Origin: Phaeobacter sp. 11ANDIMAR09
GTDB lineage: Bacteria > Pseudomonadota > Alphaproteobacteria > Rhodobacterales > Rhodobacteraceae
DNA: 64,000 bases
Assembly (NCBI RefSeq): GCF_001294455.1
Contig: NZ_LIKT01000002.1
Span: forward strand, 1 to 64,000
Direction of reading: 5' to 3'
Shown here: positions 25,554 to 34,160 of the stretch, one piece after another
Layout of the letters: the number at the start of each line of letters is the position of its first letter
How positions within the stretch are numbered: the stretch's first letter is position 1
Translations under genes and position numbers: made by a program
The notes under the pieces: model-generated
What the model was told of the DNA's origin: nothing
Databases searched by the model: none
The model's input: the letters and a program-made list of their open reading frames with translations, nothing else

Positions 25554-26582
25554 CTACATCGACGGCAGTACGCTGTCGTCGGTGATCCTTAGCGAGGTCT
25601 TGGCTTGACGTTCCTTTTGCGGACTGGTGCCAAAGATTTCGCGGTAATGGCGCTGAAAGGCTGCAGGGGAACTATAGCCGACCATATAGGCAATGCTGGT
25701 CACGGCATCCTGACCATAGAGCACCAGCTGCCGGGCCTCTTTCATGCGCATTTGCCTATAGTATTTCAGTGGGCTTTGCCCGGTGGCGCGTTTGAAACTG
25801 CGCTCCAGACTGCGCGACGACATATGGATGGCCTCGGCCACGGCGCTGATCTGGATCGGGGTTTCAATGTTCTGAGCAAAGATTTCGATCGCTTGGGCCA
25901 CCTTGGCGGGCAGCATGTCGTTGCTGACAGCATTGCCGAGGGCCGGAAGTTTCTGCTGAACCGAGGCACCACGCACAAAGGGATGCTGGAACCAGCAGGC
26001 GGTTTCCGTGGTGATGGCAGCACCAAGACGGGCCTCGATATGGTTGAGCATCAGGTCGAACACGGCGGCCGCCCCCGAGGCAGTCTGGCAGCTGCCTTCA
26101 TCGCTCATCACGGTTTGCAGGATTTCAATCTGTGGGAATTCTGCCTGAAACGCCGCCTCGTAGCACCAATGCACCGACATCGGCTGATCTGCCATCAAGC
26201 CGCTGCGGGCCAAGGGGAAGATACCGCCGCTAAAGGCGCCGACCTTGCCGCCTCGGCGCAGGTGTCGTTGCAGGGCGGCATTGGCCTTGCCAGGATCATT
26301 GAAATTGCCATCGGGACTGGCGACAAAAAACAGATGGTCCAGGTCATTGGCCTCGGACAGACGCAAATCCGGGGCAAAACTGACCCCAGCAGAGGAGGCA
26401 ATGGGCCCGTCTGTTTCGGCGAGGATTTGCCAGCAAAAGGCCTGTTCCCCCGAGATTTCATTGGCGGCGCGTAGCGGTTCGATCGCCGAAGTGAGACAGG
26501 CCATGGGAAAGCCGGGAAAGATCAGAAAGCCCAGGGTAATAGGCTTATGGGGTGCGCGCGGCGGGGGAGAGACGTCGTTCAT
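25554..26582 (-). CDS. GlxA-type AraC regulator (GbdR/CdhR/SouR-like)
   Basis: 342 residues. An N-terminal DJ-1/PfpI-like sensor (TLGFLIFPGFPMACLTSAIE through GGIFPLARSGL and SDEGSCQTASGAAAVFDLML) is followed by an AraC DNA-binding domain (about 230-325) with ISAVAEAIHMSSRSLERSFK and VTSIAYMVGYSSPAAFQRHY. Regulators of this build control glycine betaine (GbdR), carnitine (CdhR) and sarcosine (SouR) use. It faces the sox operon tail-to-tail and overlaps the LysR gene by 4 bases, so both are one transcript. Likely activator of the surrounding catabolic genes. Confidence 0.88.
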   Translation of the reverse strand: MNDVSPPPRAPHKPITLGFLIFPGFPMACLTSAIEPLRAANEISGEQAFCWQILAETDGPIASSAGVSFAPDLRLSEANDLDHLFFVASPDGNFNDPGKANAALQRHLRRGGKVGAFSGGIFPLARSGLMADQPMSVHWCYEAAFQAEFPQIEILQTVMSDEGSCQTASGAAAVFDLMLNHIEARLGAAITTETACWFQHPFVRGASVQQKLPALGNAVSNDMLPAKVAQAIEIFAQNIETPIQISAVAEAIHMSSRSLERSFKRATGQSPLKYYRQMRMKEARQLVLYGQDAVTSIAYMVGYSSPAAFQRHYREIFGTSPQKERQAKTSLRITDDSVLPSM

Positions 26583-27505
26583 CTAGGCCTCCTGTGTCCG
26601 ACGGGGTGCTGTGACGGGATTGGGGGCTGCATCGCAGTGACAGTTCTGATGATCTGACGCTCCAATTCGCGCGCGGCCGGCGACACCGGATTTCCTGCTT
26701 TGCGCAGTAGGTGGATTTGGCGCCGCGCGCTGGCATCAACCAGCGGGCAGAACACAAGCCCAGATGATTCGGCCAGTTTTGCGGTCATTTCAGGTAGAAT
26801 CGTAACCCCAAGTTCCGCCTGAACCATGGCCAAAAGCGACGTCATATTGTGCACTTTGAGTAGGGAGTTTTCGTGTAACCGTTGCGAGGCCTCCGTCGGG
26901 ATCTGTGCAGAAAGCGCATTGGCGATGAAGCGATGCGGAGCCAGATCCTTCCAGTTGATCGGTCGATCCAGAGCCGCCAGGGGATGAGACGCTGCGCACA
27001 CCAGGCCAAAGGCATCCGAAAGCAATTCCTGACGATGCAGACTGCCCCCGGACAGCGTGGCAGTAGCCAGCCCTATATCGACCCTTTCGCGGGCCAATTC
27101 CCGCAGAACCGAGGCCGAGTCCATATCGCGCAGCTCGATCTTCACTTCGGGGAAGTCTCTGGAATAGCTCAGGATTGCCTGCGGCAGAATCGTCCCGGCG
27201 ACCGAGGGCACAGCCGCGATGCGCACCTGACCCTGACGCGCCTTGGCAAAACCTTCTATCGCCTGAATGGTGTTGTCGAACTGGCGCAGCTCATGCTCGG
27301 CCTGTTCCAGGACAAATTCCCCCAGGGCACTCAACTTATTCTTGCGGTCAGTCTCGAACAGAGGCTCTCCCAGATGACCTTCCAATTGTTTGAGCATCAT
27401 TGAAACGGCTGAAGGCGTGCGCCCCAGCTGCTCGGCCGCTTCGCTTAGTTTGCCGCGTCGGGCCACGATGGCAAAGCAGCGGAGCATTTCAATCTTAATA
27501 GACAT
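26579..27505 (-). CDS. LysR-family regulator
   Basis: 308 residues from ATG 27505 (AGGAAA upstream). The HTH at about 1-60 contains KLSEAAEQLGRTPSAVSMML, and the substrate-binding domain starts near QVRIAAVPSVAGTILPQAIL. It is divergent from the aldehyde dehydrogenase gene with a TGAGTT-N6-AACTCA palindrome between them, and is followed by the overlapping GlxA-type regulator. Confidence 0.88.
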   Translation of the reverse strand: MSIKIEMLRCFAIVARRGKLSEAAEQLGRTPSAVSMMLKQLEGHLGEPLFETDRKNKLSALGEFVLEQAEHELRQFDNTIQAIEGFAKARQGQVRIAAVPSVAGTILPQAILSYSRDFPEVKIELRDMDSASVLRELARERVDIGLATATLSGGSLHRQELLSDAFGLVCAASHPLAALDRPINWKDLAPHRFIANALSAQIPTEASQRLHENSLLKVHNMTSLLAMVQAELGVTILPEMTAKLAESSGLVFCPLVDASARRQIHLLRKAGNPVSPAARELERQIIRTVTAMQPPIPSQHPVGHRRPR

Positions 27506-27536
27506 TTCAGTTTTCCTGAAATTAACTTCACTAGTT

Positions 27537-27554
27537 TGAGTTTGAATGAACTCA
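27537..27554. promoter_or_regulatory. Candidate LysR operator (TGAGTT-N6-AACTCA)
   Basis: An 18-bp palindrome lies between the divergent LysR and aldehyde dehydrogenase genes. It contains a T-N11-A core (27542 and 27554), the generic LysR box. Function inferred. Confidence 0.4.
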
Positions 27555-27614
27555 TGCTCGGAGTCCATAAGCAGTGAACGCAATTGCATGCTGACTGATA
27601 CGGGGACCTATCTC

Positions 27615-29066
27615 ATGAGCGAACTTCACAAAAACCTGATTGCTGGCGAATGGCTGGCTGGCGAAAGCGAGATCGAGAACCGCAACCCTTCGGATCTGTC
27701 GGATCTGGTTGGCGTCTATGCACAGGCAACGGCGGACCAGCTGGAAGCCACTTTGGATCAGGCCCGCGTGGCACAGGCCGAATGGGCTGCCTATGGTCTG
27801 GAGCGCAAACAGGCTGTGTTGAACGCCATCGGCAATGAAATGATGGCCCGCGCCGAAGAGCTGGGCACATTGCTGTCGCGCGAAGAGGGCAAGCCGCTGG
27901 CCGAAGGCAAAGGCGAAGTCTACCGCGCTGGTCAGTTCTTTACCTATTACGCGGCTGAATGCCTGCGTCAGCTGGGCGAGAATGCAGATTCCGTTCGGGA
28001 CGGCGTTGAAATCGATGTGCGCCGCGAGCCTATTGGCACTGTGGCCATCATCAGCCCCTGGAACTTCCCCACCGCGACGGCGTCGTGGAAAATCGCCCCG
28101 GCTCTGTGCTATGGCAACGCGGTTGTTTGGAAACCTGCCAATGTGACCCCTGCTTCGGCTGTGGCTCTGGCGGAAATCATCGAGCGTCAGGACATTCCCA
28201 AAGGTTTGTTCTCCTTGGTGATGGGCGCCGGTCGCACCATTGGTCAGCGTCTTGTCGAAAGCCCCAAGATCGACGCAATTTCCTTCACCGGTTCCGTTCC
28301 AGTTGGCAAAGGCATTGCCACCGCTGCAATCCAGAACCTGACCAAGGTTCAAATGGAAATGGGCTCCAAGAACGCCCTGGCGGTGATGGATGACGCTGAT
28401 CTCGATCTGGCTGTGACCCTTGCCCTGGGTGGCGCTTTTGGCGGCACTGGTCAGAAATGTACTGCCTCATCGCGTCTGGTTGTGCATGCATCGGTGCATG
28501 ATGCCTTTGTTGAAAAGCTGGTTGCTGGCACCCAGGCGATGAAGGTCGGCCACGCGCTGGAAGCCGGCGTACAGATGGGCCCCGTGGTCAGCGAGCAGCA
28601 GCTGAGCGAGAACCTGTCCTATGTGGATTTGGGCAAATCCGAAGGCGCGGAACTGGCCTGTGGTGGCGCCCGCCTGGAGATGCCCACCGAGGGCTTCTAT
28701 ATGTCCCCCGGCGTGTTCCTCAACACCTCCAATGATATGGCGATCAACCGGGAAGAAATGTTTGCGCCGTTGACCTCTGTGATCAAGGTTGGCAGCTATG
28801 AGGAAGCCCTGAGCGTGGTGAATGACACCAACTTTGGCCTGACCTCTGGCATCGTCACCCAGAGCCTGGCGCGCGCCACCCATTTCCGTCGCAATGCGCG
28901 CACGGGTGTTGTTACCGTTAACCTGCCCACCGCAGGCACTGACTATCACGTACCCTTTGGTGGCCGTGGCGACAGCTCTTATGGTCCACGTGAACAGGGT
29001 AAGAACGCGGCCGAATTCTACACCACAGTCAAAACCGCCTATATCAGCGCCGGAAAGCCTGTCTGA
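27615..29066 (+). CDS. Aldehyde dehydrogenase, ketoglutarate-semialdehyde type
   Basis: 483 residues. NAD(P)-binding SPWNFPTATASWKIAPAL, FTGSVPVGKGIA, general base Glu248 in MEMGSKNALAVMDDADLD and nucleophile Cys282 in GQKCTASSRL. The EMGSKN and DDADLD pattern resembles 2,5-dioxovalerate (alpha-ketoglutarate semialdehyde) dehydrogenases, which close hydroxyproline and pentose pathways. ATG 27615 is chosen by the family N-terminus (MSELHKNLIAGEW); starts at 27546 or 27588 would add a tail. It is first of a run with the dipeptidase-like, BCCT and three further genes. Exact aldehyde unknown. Confidence 0.8.
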   Translation: MSELHKNLIAGEWLAGESEIENRNPSDLSDLVGVYAQATADQLEATLDQARVAQAEWAAYGLERKQAVLNAIGNEMMARAEELGTLLSREEGKPLAEGKGEVYRAGQFFTYYAAECLRQLGENADSVRDGVEIDVRREPIGTVAIISPWNFPTATASWKIAPALCYGNAVVWKPANVTPASAVALAEIIERQDIPKGLFSLVMGAGRTIGQRLVESPKIDAISFTGSVPVGKGIATAAIQNLTKVQMEMGSKNALAVMDDADLDLAVTLALGGAFGGTGQKCTASSRLVVHASVHDAFVEKLVAGTQAMKVGHALEAGVQMGPVVSEQQLSENLSYVDLGKSEGAELACGGARLEMPTEGFYMSPGVFLNTSNDMAINREEMFAPLTSVIKVGSYEEALSVVNDTNFGLTSGIVTQSLARATHFRRNARTGVVTVNLPTAGTDYHVPFGGRGDSSYGPREQGKNAAEFYTTVKTAYISAGKPV

Positions 29067-30046
29067 TGCTGATCGACTGTCTGCAATATGCCAACTGGTC
29101 GGAAAAGATTTTCCGCCAGCTGCGAGAAGGGGGCGTGGATGCGATCCACGTCACCATCGCCTATCACGAGAATTTTCGCGAAACGGTGCTGAACTTCGAG
29201 CAGTGGAACCGCTGGTTTGAGCAGTACCCGGATCTGATTATGAAGGGGCAGTGGGCCTCTGATATCGATGTGGCCCGCGCAACGGGCCGCACCGCAGTGT
29301 TCTTTGGGTTCCAGAACCCCAGCCCGATGGAAGATGACATTGGTCTGGTGGAAATCCTGCACACGCTGGGTGCTCGTTTCATGCAGCTCACCTACAACAA
29401 CCAGTCGTTGCTGGCGACCGGCTGTTATGAATCCTACGACAGCGGTATCACCCGCATGGGCAAACAGGTCATCAAAGAGATGAACCGGGTTGGTCTGGTG
29501 GTCGATATGAGCCATTCCGGCGATCGCTCCACCATCGAGGCGGCGGATATCTCTGAGCGCCCCATCGCGATCACCCATGCCAACCCCTATGACTGGTCGC
29601 CAGCGCTGCGTAACAAGAAGGATGATGTCATCCGCGCCGTGACTGAAGCTGGCGGCATGCTGGGCTTTTCGGTCTATCCGCATCACCTCAAAGGCAAGGG
29701 CGACTGCACGCTCGAGAGCTTTTGCCAGATGATCGCCGATACGGCTGGGAAATATGGTGCCGAGCACCTCGGGATTGGCACCGATCTGTGTCAGGACCAA
29801 CCCGACAGCATCGTGGAATGGATGCGCGTTGGACGTTGGAGCAAGGAAATCGACTATGGCGAAGGCTCTGCCGCCGCCCCCGGTTTCCCGGAGATGCCCA
29901 GCTGGTTCAAGGACAACCGTGACTTTGGCAACATCAAAGCGGGTCTCAAGGCCACCGGTCTCAGCGATGCGGAGGTCGCCGGGATCATGGGCGGCAATTG
30001 GTACCGCTTCTTCAAGGAAAATTTCGTCGCAGCTGCGGATCAGTAG
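29066..30046 (+). CDS. Membrane dipeptidase (renal dipeptidase) family protein, atypical metal site
   Basis: 326 residues. The TIM-barrel family is recognisable from ARFMQLTYNN, VVDMSHSGDRSTIEAAD, ITHANPYDW and LGIGTDLCQD, which give the equivalents of two zinc histidines and the barrel aspartate. The usual N-terminal DGHxD is missing (LIDCLQYANWSEK). So one of the two metals is probably not bound the classical way. A family member sits beside dimethylglycine demethylation genes in Pseudomonas, which fits this osmolyte context. Start overlaps the aldehyde dehydrogenase stop (TGATG). True dipeptidase activity is doubtful. Confidence 0.8.
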   Translation: MLIDCLQYANWSEKIFRQLREGGVDAIHVTIAYHENFRETVLNFEQWNRWFEQYPDLIMKGQWASDIDVARATGRTAVFFGFQNPSPMEDDIGLVEILHTLGARFMQLTYNNQSLLATGCYESYDSGITRMGKQVIKEMNRVGLVVDMSHSGDRSTIEAADISERPIAITHANPYDWSPALRNKKDDVIRAVTEAGGMLGFSVYPHHLKGKGDCTLESFCQMIADTAGKYGAEHLGIGTDLCQDQPDSIVEWMRVGRWSKEIDYGEGSAAAPGFPEMPSWFKDNRDFGNIKAGLKATGLSDAEVAGIMGGNWYRFFKENFVAAADQ

Positions 30047-30099
30047 CTGCAAATGTGAGTGACGGGAACGCGCGACCCGTTTCCCGGGGAGGGAAAACT

Positions 30100-31644
30100 A
30101 TGTCTGATACAACTAACGAAACCAAGGGGCAGGAAGGGGCTGTCAACAAGCCGCTTTTCCTGATCTCGGGGGGCTTTATTGCCCTGTTCTGCGTGGCCGC
30201 GCTGGTCAACCTGGATGGGCTTTCGGCCATGGTGGACTGGGGCTTTAACTTTGCCGCCACCTATTTTGGCCTCTATTGGCAGGTGCTGCTGCTGGCCACC
30301 TTCTTGATTGGTCTGGTGCTCTGCGTTCTGCCCGGTGGCCGCGCCATCATGGGTGGCTTGGCCGCGCCTGAATTCACCCTGTTCCAGTGGGGCTCGATGA
30401 TCATGTGTACCCTGCTTGCAGGTGGCGGCGTGTTCTGGGCGGCGGGTGAGCCGATTGCCCACTTCCTCTATTCGCCACCGCTTTATGGTGCCGAGGGTGG
30501 GACCGAGGCAGCTGTGAATCCGGCGATTGCCCAAAGCTTCATGCACTGGGGCTTCCTGGCCTGGGCCATCCTGGGCTCGCTCAGCACCGTTATGCTGATG
30601 CATTACCACTATGAAAAAGGCCTGCCACTGGCGCCACGTACCCTGCTGTACCCGGTGTTTGGCGACAAGGCGATCAACGGCCCCATCGGCTTGATTGCCG
30701 ATGCCTCTTCGATCATCGCTGTGGTTGCCGGCACCGTGGGACCCATCGGCTTCCTCGGTTTGCAGGTGAGCTATGGTCTCAACGATCTGTTTGGCATTCC
30801 CGATGTCTTTGTCACGCAGTTGCTGGTGATTGCTGGTCTGGCTGCGCTCTACACGATTTCGGCAATGACAGGTCTGTCCAAAGGCATTCAGCTGTTGTCC
30901 AAGGTCAACGTGATCCTGGCCGCTGCCCTGCTGCTCTTCGTGCTGCTTGCTGGCCCAACCGGCTTTATCTTCAGCGCCTTCTTTGAGGGTTTTGCCACCT
31001 ATCTGGGCAACTTCTTCCAGATGGCGCTGTTCCGCGGTGATGCAGGTGTGTTTGGCGAGCCCGGCTGGCTGGGCTGGTGGACCGTGTTCTTCTGGGGCTG
31101 GTTCATGGGCTATGGTCCGCTGATGGCGATGTTCATCGCCCGCGTGTCCCGCGGCCGCTCGATCCGCTCTATCATCATCATGCTGTCGATCATTGCCCCC
31201 ATCGTGACCAACTTCTGGTTCACCATCATCGGCGGTACCGGCATCTCGATGGAACTGACCGAACCCGGCACCATCTCCAAAGCATTCGAGGGCTTCAACC
31301 TGCCCGCAGCGCTGCTGGCGATCACCAACAACCTGCCCATGGGCTTTATCATCTCCATCCTGTTCCTGATCCTGACCACCATCTTTGTGGCCACCACAGG
31401 GGATTCGATGAGCTACGTGATTTCCGCTACCATGAGCGAAGGTGACAATCCTCCGACAGCCGTACGTGTCTTCTGGGGAATTGCAATGGGCGTCATGGCG
31501 GTGATCCTGATCTCGGTCGGTTCCGGCGGTGTCTCCAAGCTGCAAAGCTTCATCGTGGTGACCGCAGTGCCTGTTTCGCTGATCCTGCTGCCCTCGCTTT
31601 GGGATGCCCTGCGTATTACCCTGGCAAAAGGCAAGGAAGGCTGA
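30100..31644 (+). CDS. BCCT-family zwitterion transporter
   Basis: 514 residues, twelve predicted membrane segments. The BCCT signature at about 325-358 reads WTVFFWGWFMGYGPLMAMF followed by IARVSRGRSIR. Compared with the WAWWxxW box of betaine carriers, two tryptophans are Phe and Tyr, so the bound cation may differ from glycine betaine. GGGGAGGG precedes ATG 30100. The long C-terminal osmosensing tail of BetP is absent, in line with a catabolic carrier and not an osmoregulated one. Sits between the dipeptidase-like gene and an unrecognised gene. Confidence 0.9.
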   Translation: MSDTTNETKGQEGAVNKPLFLISGGFIALFCVAALVNLDGLSAMVDWGFNFAATYFGLYWQVLLLATFLIGLVLCVLPGGRAIMGGLAAPEFTLFQWGSMIMCTLLAGGGVFWAAGEPIAHFLYSPPLYGAEGGTEAAVNPAIAQSFMHWGFLAWAILGSLSTVMLMHYHYEKGLPLAPRTLLYPVFGDKAINGPIGLIADASSIIAVVAGTVGPIGFLGLQVSYGLNDLFGIPDVFVTQLLVIAGLAALYTISAMTGLSKGIQLLSKVNVILAAALLLFVLLAGPTGFIFSAFFEGFATYLGNFFQMALFRGDAGVFGEPGWLGWWTVFFWGWFMGYGPLMAMFIARVSRGRSIRSIIIMLSIIAPIVTNFWFTIIGGTGISMELTEPGTISKAFEGFNLPAALLAITNNLPMGFIISILFLILTTIFVATTGDSMSYVISATMSEGDNPPTAVRVFWGIAMGVMAVILISVGSGGVSKLQSFIVVTAVPVSLILLPSLWDALRITLAKGKEG

Positions 31645-31750
31645 AGCCAGACTTGAAAACTCCGGGTGGGCACTAACTGGTGCCCATCCGTTGCCTGCAT
31701 CGGCAGGAAATGGAAACGCGCGAACACCCAGATTGTAAAGGCTCTCTAGT

Positions 31751-33448
31751 ATGACCGAAGTCTCTTGCCGCGACCCCAATTTGGTGATGCGCCTTGCCCG
31801 CCTTGGTTCCATCCACCAATCGCGCCTGTCCTTTATGCGCATCCTGACCCGCCGTATGGCGCGCGAGGGATGGCGTTTTGAACAGACCGCTTTTGAGATC
31901 AACGACCAAGGTGTTGGTCATGCGGTTTACACTGCCCATGGTCCGGAACGCGCCTATTCTCTGATCGCCTATGCTCATGACCTGCCCGCCGAAAAGCGCT
32001 CGGATCGGGTGATTGCCGAAGCCTGGGATGCGACGTTTACCCTGTTTGATGGCATTCCCACAGGCGCCGATATCGAACGTTTGTCGCAGAACATCCCGGT
32101 ACAGGAAGCTGGCCGCGTCAAAGGCACTGAGCTTTCGGTCTCGCGGGCCAACCGCTCGGTGCGCCTCTGGGAACATGTTGTCAGCAAGCTGGCCGCAGGC
32201 GAGCAACCCGATGCGGCTCAAATTGATGCCGTCGGCTATCTGATGCGCACCACCGCCGTCTATGGCTCGGGCAAACTGGGGGCAGCAGATCGCGAGATGA
32301 TCGCAGACCGCCCCGAATTCCGCGTGCCGTTCCAGGTCGAGATGCTTTCGGTCTATCTGACCCGCTGGTTCGTGCGTGATTTGGTGCAATATATGGCAGA
32401 TACCCGCGCTAAGGCACTGGGGGCCAGTGCAGCCAAGCTGGACCCCGATCTGGCGCGCAGCATGGGCATTGGCAATTCCACCGGCCTCGGCATGGCGCCG
32501 TTCCTGTTGAATCACCCGGTGCTGTTCAGCAACTGGGTCCAGGTTCGTGAAACCGCGCTGCAGCGTGTGCGCGGGGTTGCCTCAGCCACCGCCGATGAGA
32601 TCGCTGTTTTCAACGATATCTTTGCCCGTAACAAACAATCGGTCGCCAACTGGCATTCCGAACACCCGGTTCAGCTGGAGAAGCTGGCGGCCCTACAGGC
32701 TGACGTTGATCTGATCAGCGCCAAACTGGAAGATGAAGGCCTGGCGCAGAGCTCCCCCTGGGAGAGCCTCTATCAGTGGAGCACGCAGTCGCTGACTGTT
32801 GAGGGTCAGGAATGGCTGGTCTCCCTGATGCTGGAGCCCTATGGCGATCTGGTGGATGATCTGGCGGATGAAATGTCGGCGGATAACACCGCCACTTTCC
32901 GTATTGCCGGCGCCATGACCGTCGCCCGTCTGCGTGAAGTCTTGCAGGATGTTTACGGCTGGGCGCTCAAGACCGATTGGAGCCTTGCGGCCAACAAGGC
33001 CCGCGCCTGGTACGTCTCTGAAGAAAAGCTGGAGCCGCGTCTGGGTGAACGCTTTGAAGAGCCCATCGAGGAATATGAGCAGCCCTTGGCGCCGGGGCGC
33101 GATGCCACCCAGCTCTTTGCCGCCTTGGCCCATTGGCCGGAGGAGACCCCCGTCGCCGAATTCCTGCTGCGCCACCCCGAGCACCGCCATTCGGTGCGCC
33201 GGGCTCAGATTGCCAATCGCGCCCCCTATGCCGAGATCCGTGACAACACGATCTCCGAGGATGTGCTGCCAATCGATATGCTGCGCTGCAAGTTGGCATT
33301 CTTTGGGGCGATGCATTTCGACCCCCGTTCGGACCGCTGGGTCCGCATCTGCATGTATGGAAACGCGCCCTATCCAGAAGAGCTGTCGACGCGTGACGGT
33401 GATTTCTGGGTCTATCCAGATGCCCAGTCAGTTGCGAAGGAGGGCTAA
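31751..33448 (+). CDS. Unrecognised conserved-looking 565-residue soluble protein
   Basis: I do not recognise this family. It is acidic, without signal peptide or membrane segments, and begins VMRLARLGSIHQSRLSFMRI. Striking parts are TAVYGSGKLGAADRE, GMAPFLLNHPVLFSNWVQVR and SEDVLPIDMLRCKLAFFGAM. The strong coding bias, the ATG at 31751 and the 4-base gap to the DUF3726-like gene argue for a real gene co-transcribed from the BCCT side or from the 106-bp gap before it. Its place between a zwitterion carrier and an Ldh2-type reductase suggests an enzyme or accessory factor of the same pathway. Confidence 0.8.
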   Translation: MTEVSCRDPNLVMRLARLGSIHQSRLSFMRILTRRMAREGWRFEQTAFEINDQGVGHAVYTAHGPERAYSLIAYAHDLPAEKRSDRVIAEAWDATFTLFDGIPTGADIERLSQNIPVQEAGRVKGTELSVSRANRSVRLWEHVVSKLAAGEQPDAAQIDAVGYLMRTTAVYGSGKLGAADREMIADRPEFRVPFQVEMLSVYLTRWFVRDLVQYMADTRAKALGASAAKLDPDLARSMGIGNSTGLGMAPFLLNHPVLFSNWVQVRETALQRVRGVASATADEIAVFNDIFARNKQSVANWHSEHPVQLEKLAALQADVDLISAKLEDEGLAQSSPWESLYQWSTQSLTVEGQEWLVSLMLEPYGDLVDDLADEMSADNTATFRIAGAMTVARLREVLQDVYGWALKTDWSLAANKARAWYVSEEKLEPRLGERFEEPIEEYEQPLAPGRDATQLFAALAHWPEETPVAEFLLRHPEHRHSVRRAQIANRAPYAEIRDNTISEDVLPIDMLRCKLAFFGAMHFDPRSDRWVRICMYGNAPYPEELSTRDGDFWVYPDAQSVAKEG

Positions 33449-33452
33449 AGTG

Positions 33453-34100
33453 ATGAGCCATTCATTGAACGAAATCGAAGCCATGAGCAAACGCGCCGCC
33501 CGCGGCGCTGGTCTGGCCTGGGGCCTTGCTGAAGAGGCCGCCAAGGGTACGCGCTGGCTCTCGGCCTTCAGCTTTCCCGGCACCGAAATGCTGGCCGGAC
33601 TTCTTGCCTTGAATGATCGCCTGCCTGCGGTGGATTTTTCCCCCGCGACTCTGACTGGTCGATGGTCGGCCCCTGCTGGCCGCATGAGCCCGCTGATTGC
33701 TGGTGCCGCGATGAGCGACTGCGCCATCCGCATGGAGGCTGGCCAGGTGATCGAGATGGAAAACGTCTCATTTCCGTTGCTGGTGGTGCCGTTTGCGGGC
33801 GGTGCAGCGCTGCGCCTTGGCGTACCCGTCTCCGTCTCCTGGGAAGGCGTCAAGCTCACCACCGACGGTCAGCGTCTCTGTGTGCAGGGGGCGCGTGATG
33901 CCATTCTCACCATGCATGCAACTCAGCTCAGCTGTGCGGCCCCGGCGGCGATGACCGGCCAGAGCGAGCCAGTCATGCGCGCTGATGTGGATGAAGCAGC
34001 CTGGGCCAAGCTGGGTGAATTTGCCCATCGCACCTATGCGCCTGCCACTGAAAGCTCTCGCCTGCTGGGGGCCGGTTCTGGTCTTAGCGACAACGACTGA
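33453..34100 (+). CDS. DUF3726-like protein
   Basis: 215 residues from ATG 33453 (AAGGAGG upstream; a GTG three bases earlier is possible). SLNEIEAMSKRAARGAGLAW with GLAEEAAKGTRWL is the part I associate with DUF3726. No signal peptide, no membrane segment. Function unknown. It follows the 565-residue protein by 4 bases and precedes the Ldh2-type gene by 60 bases. Confidence 0.7.
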   Translation: MSHSLNEIEAMSKRAARGAGLAWGLAEEAAKGTRWLSAFSFPGTEMLAGLLALNDRLPAVDFSPATLTGRWSAPAGRMSPLIAGAAMSDCAIRMEAGQVIEMENVSFPLLVVPFAGGAALRLGVPVSVSWEGVKLTTDGQRLCVQGARDAILTMHATQLSCAAPAAMTGQSEPVMRADVDEAAWAKLGEFAHRTYAPATESSRLLGAGSGLSDND

Positions 34101-34160
34101 TGCGAAAGGGGGCGCGTCCTGCGCCCTGGTTCCAAAACTGAAAGAAGAGGAAACCTCCGG

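Noticed and set aside
30040-31902. 620-codon open frame on the minus strand over the BCCT gene
   Set aside because: Shadow frame: the sequence is Gln/His/Gly-rich and unstructured, and the plus strand encodes an unmistakable transporter.
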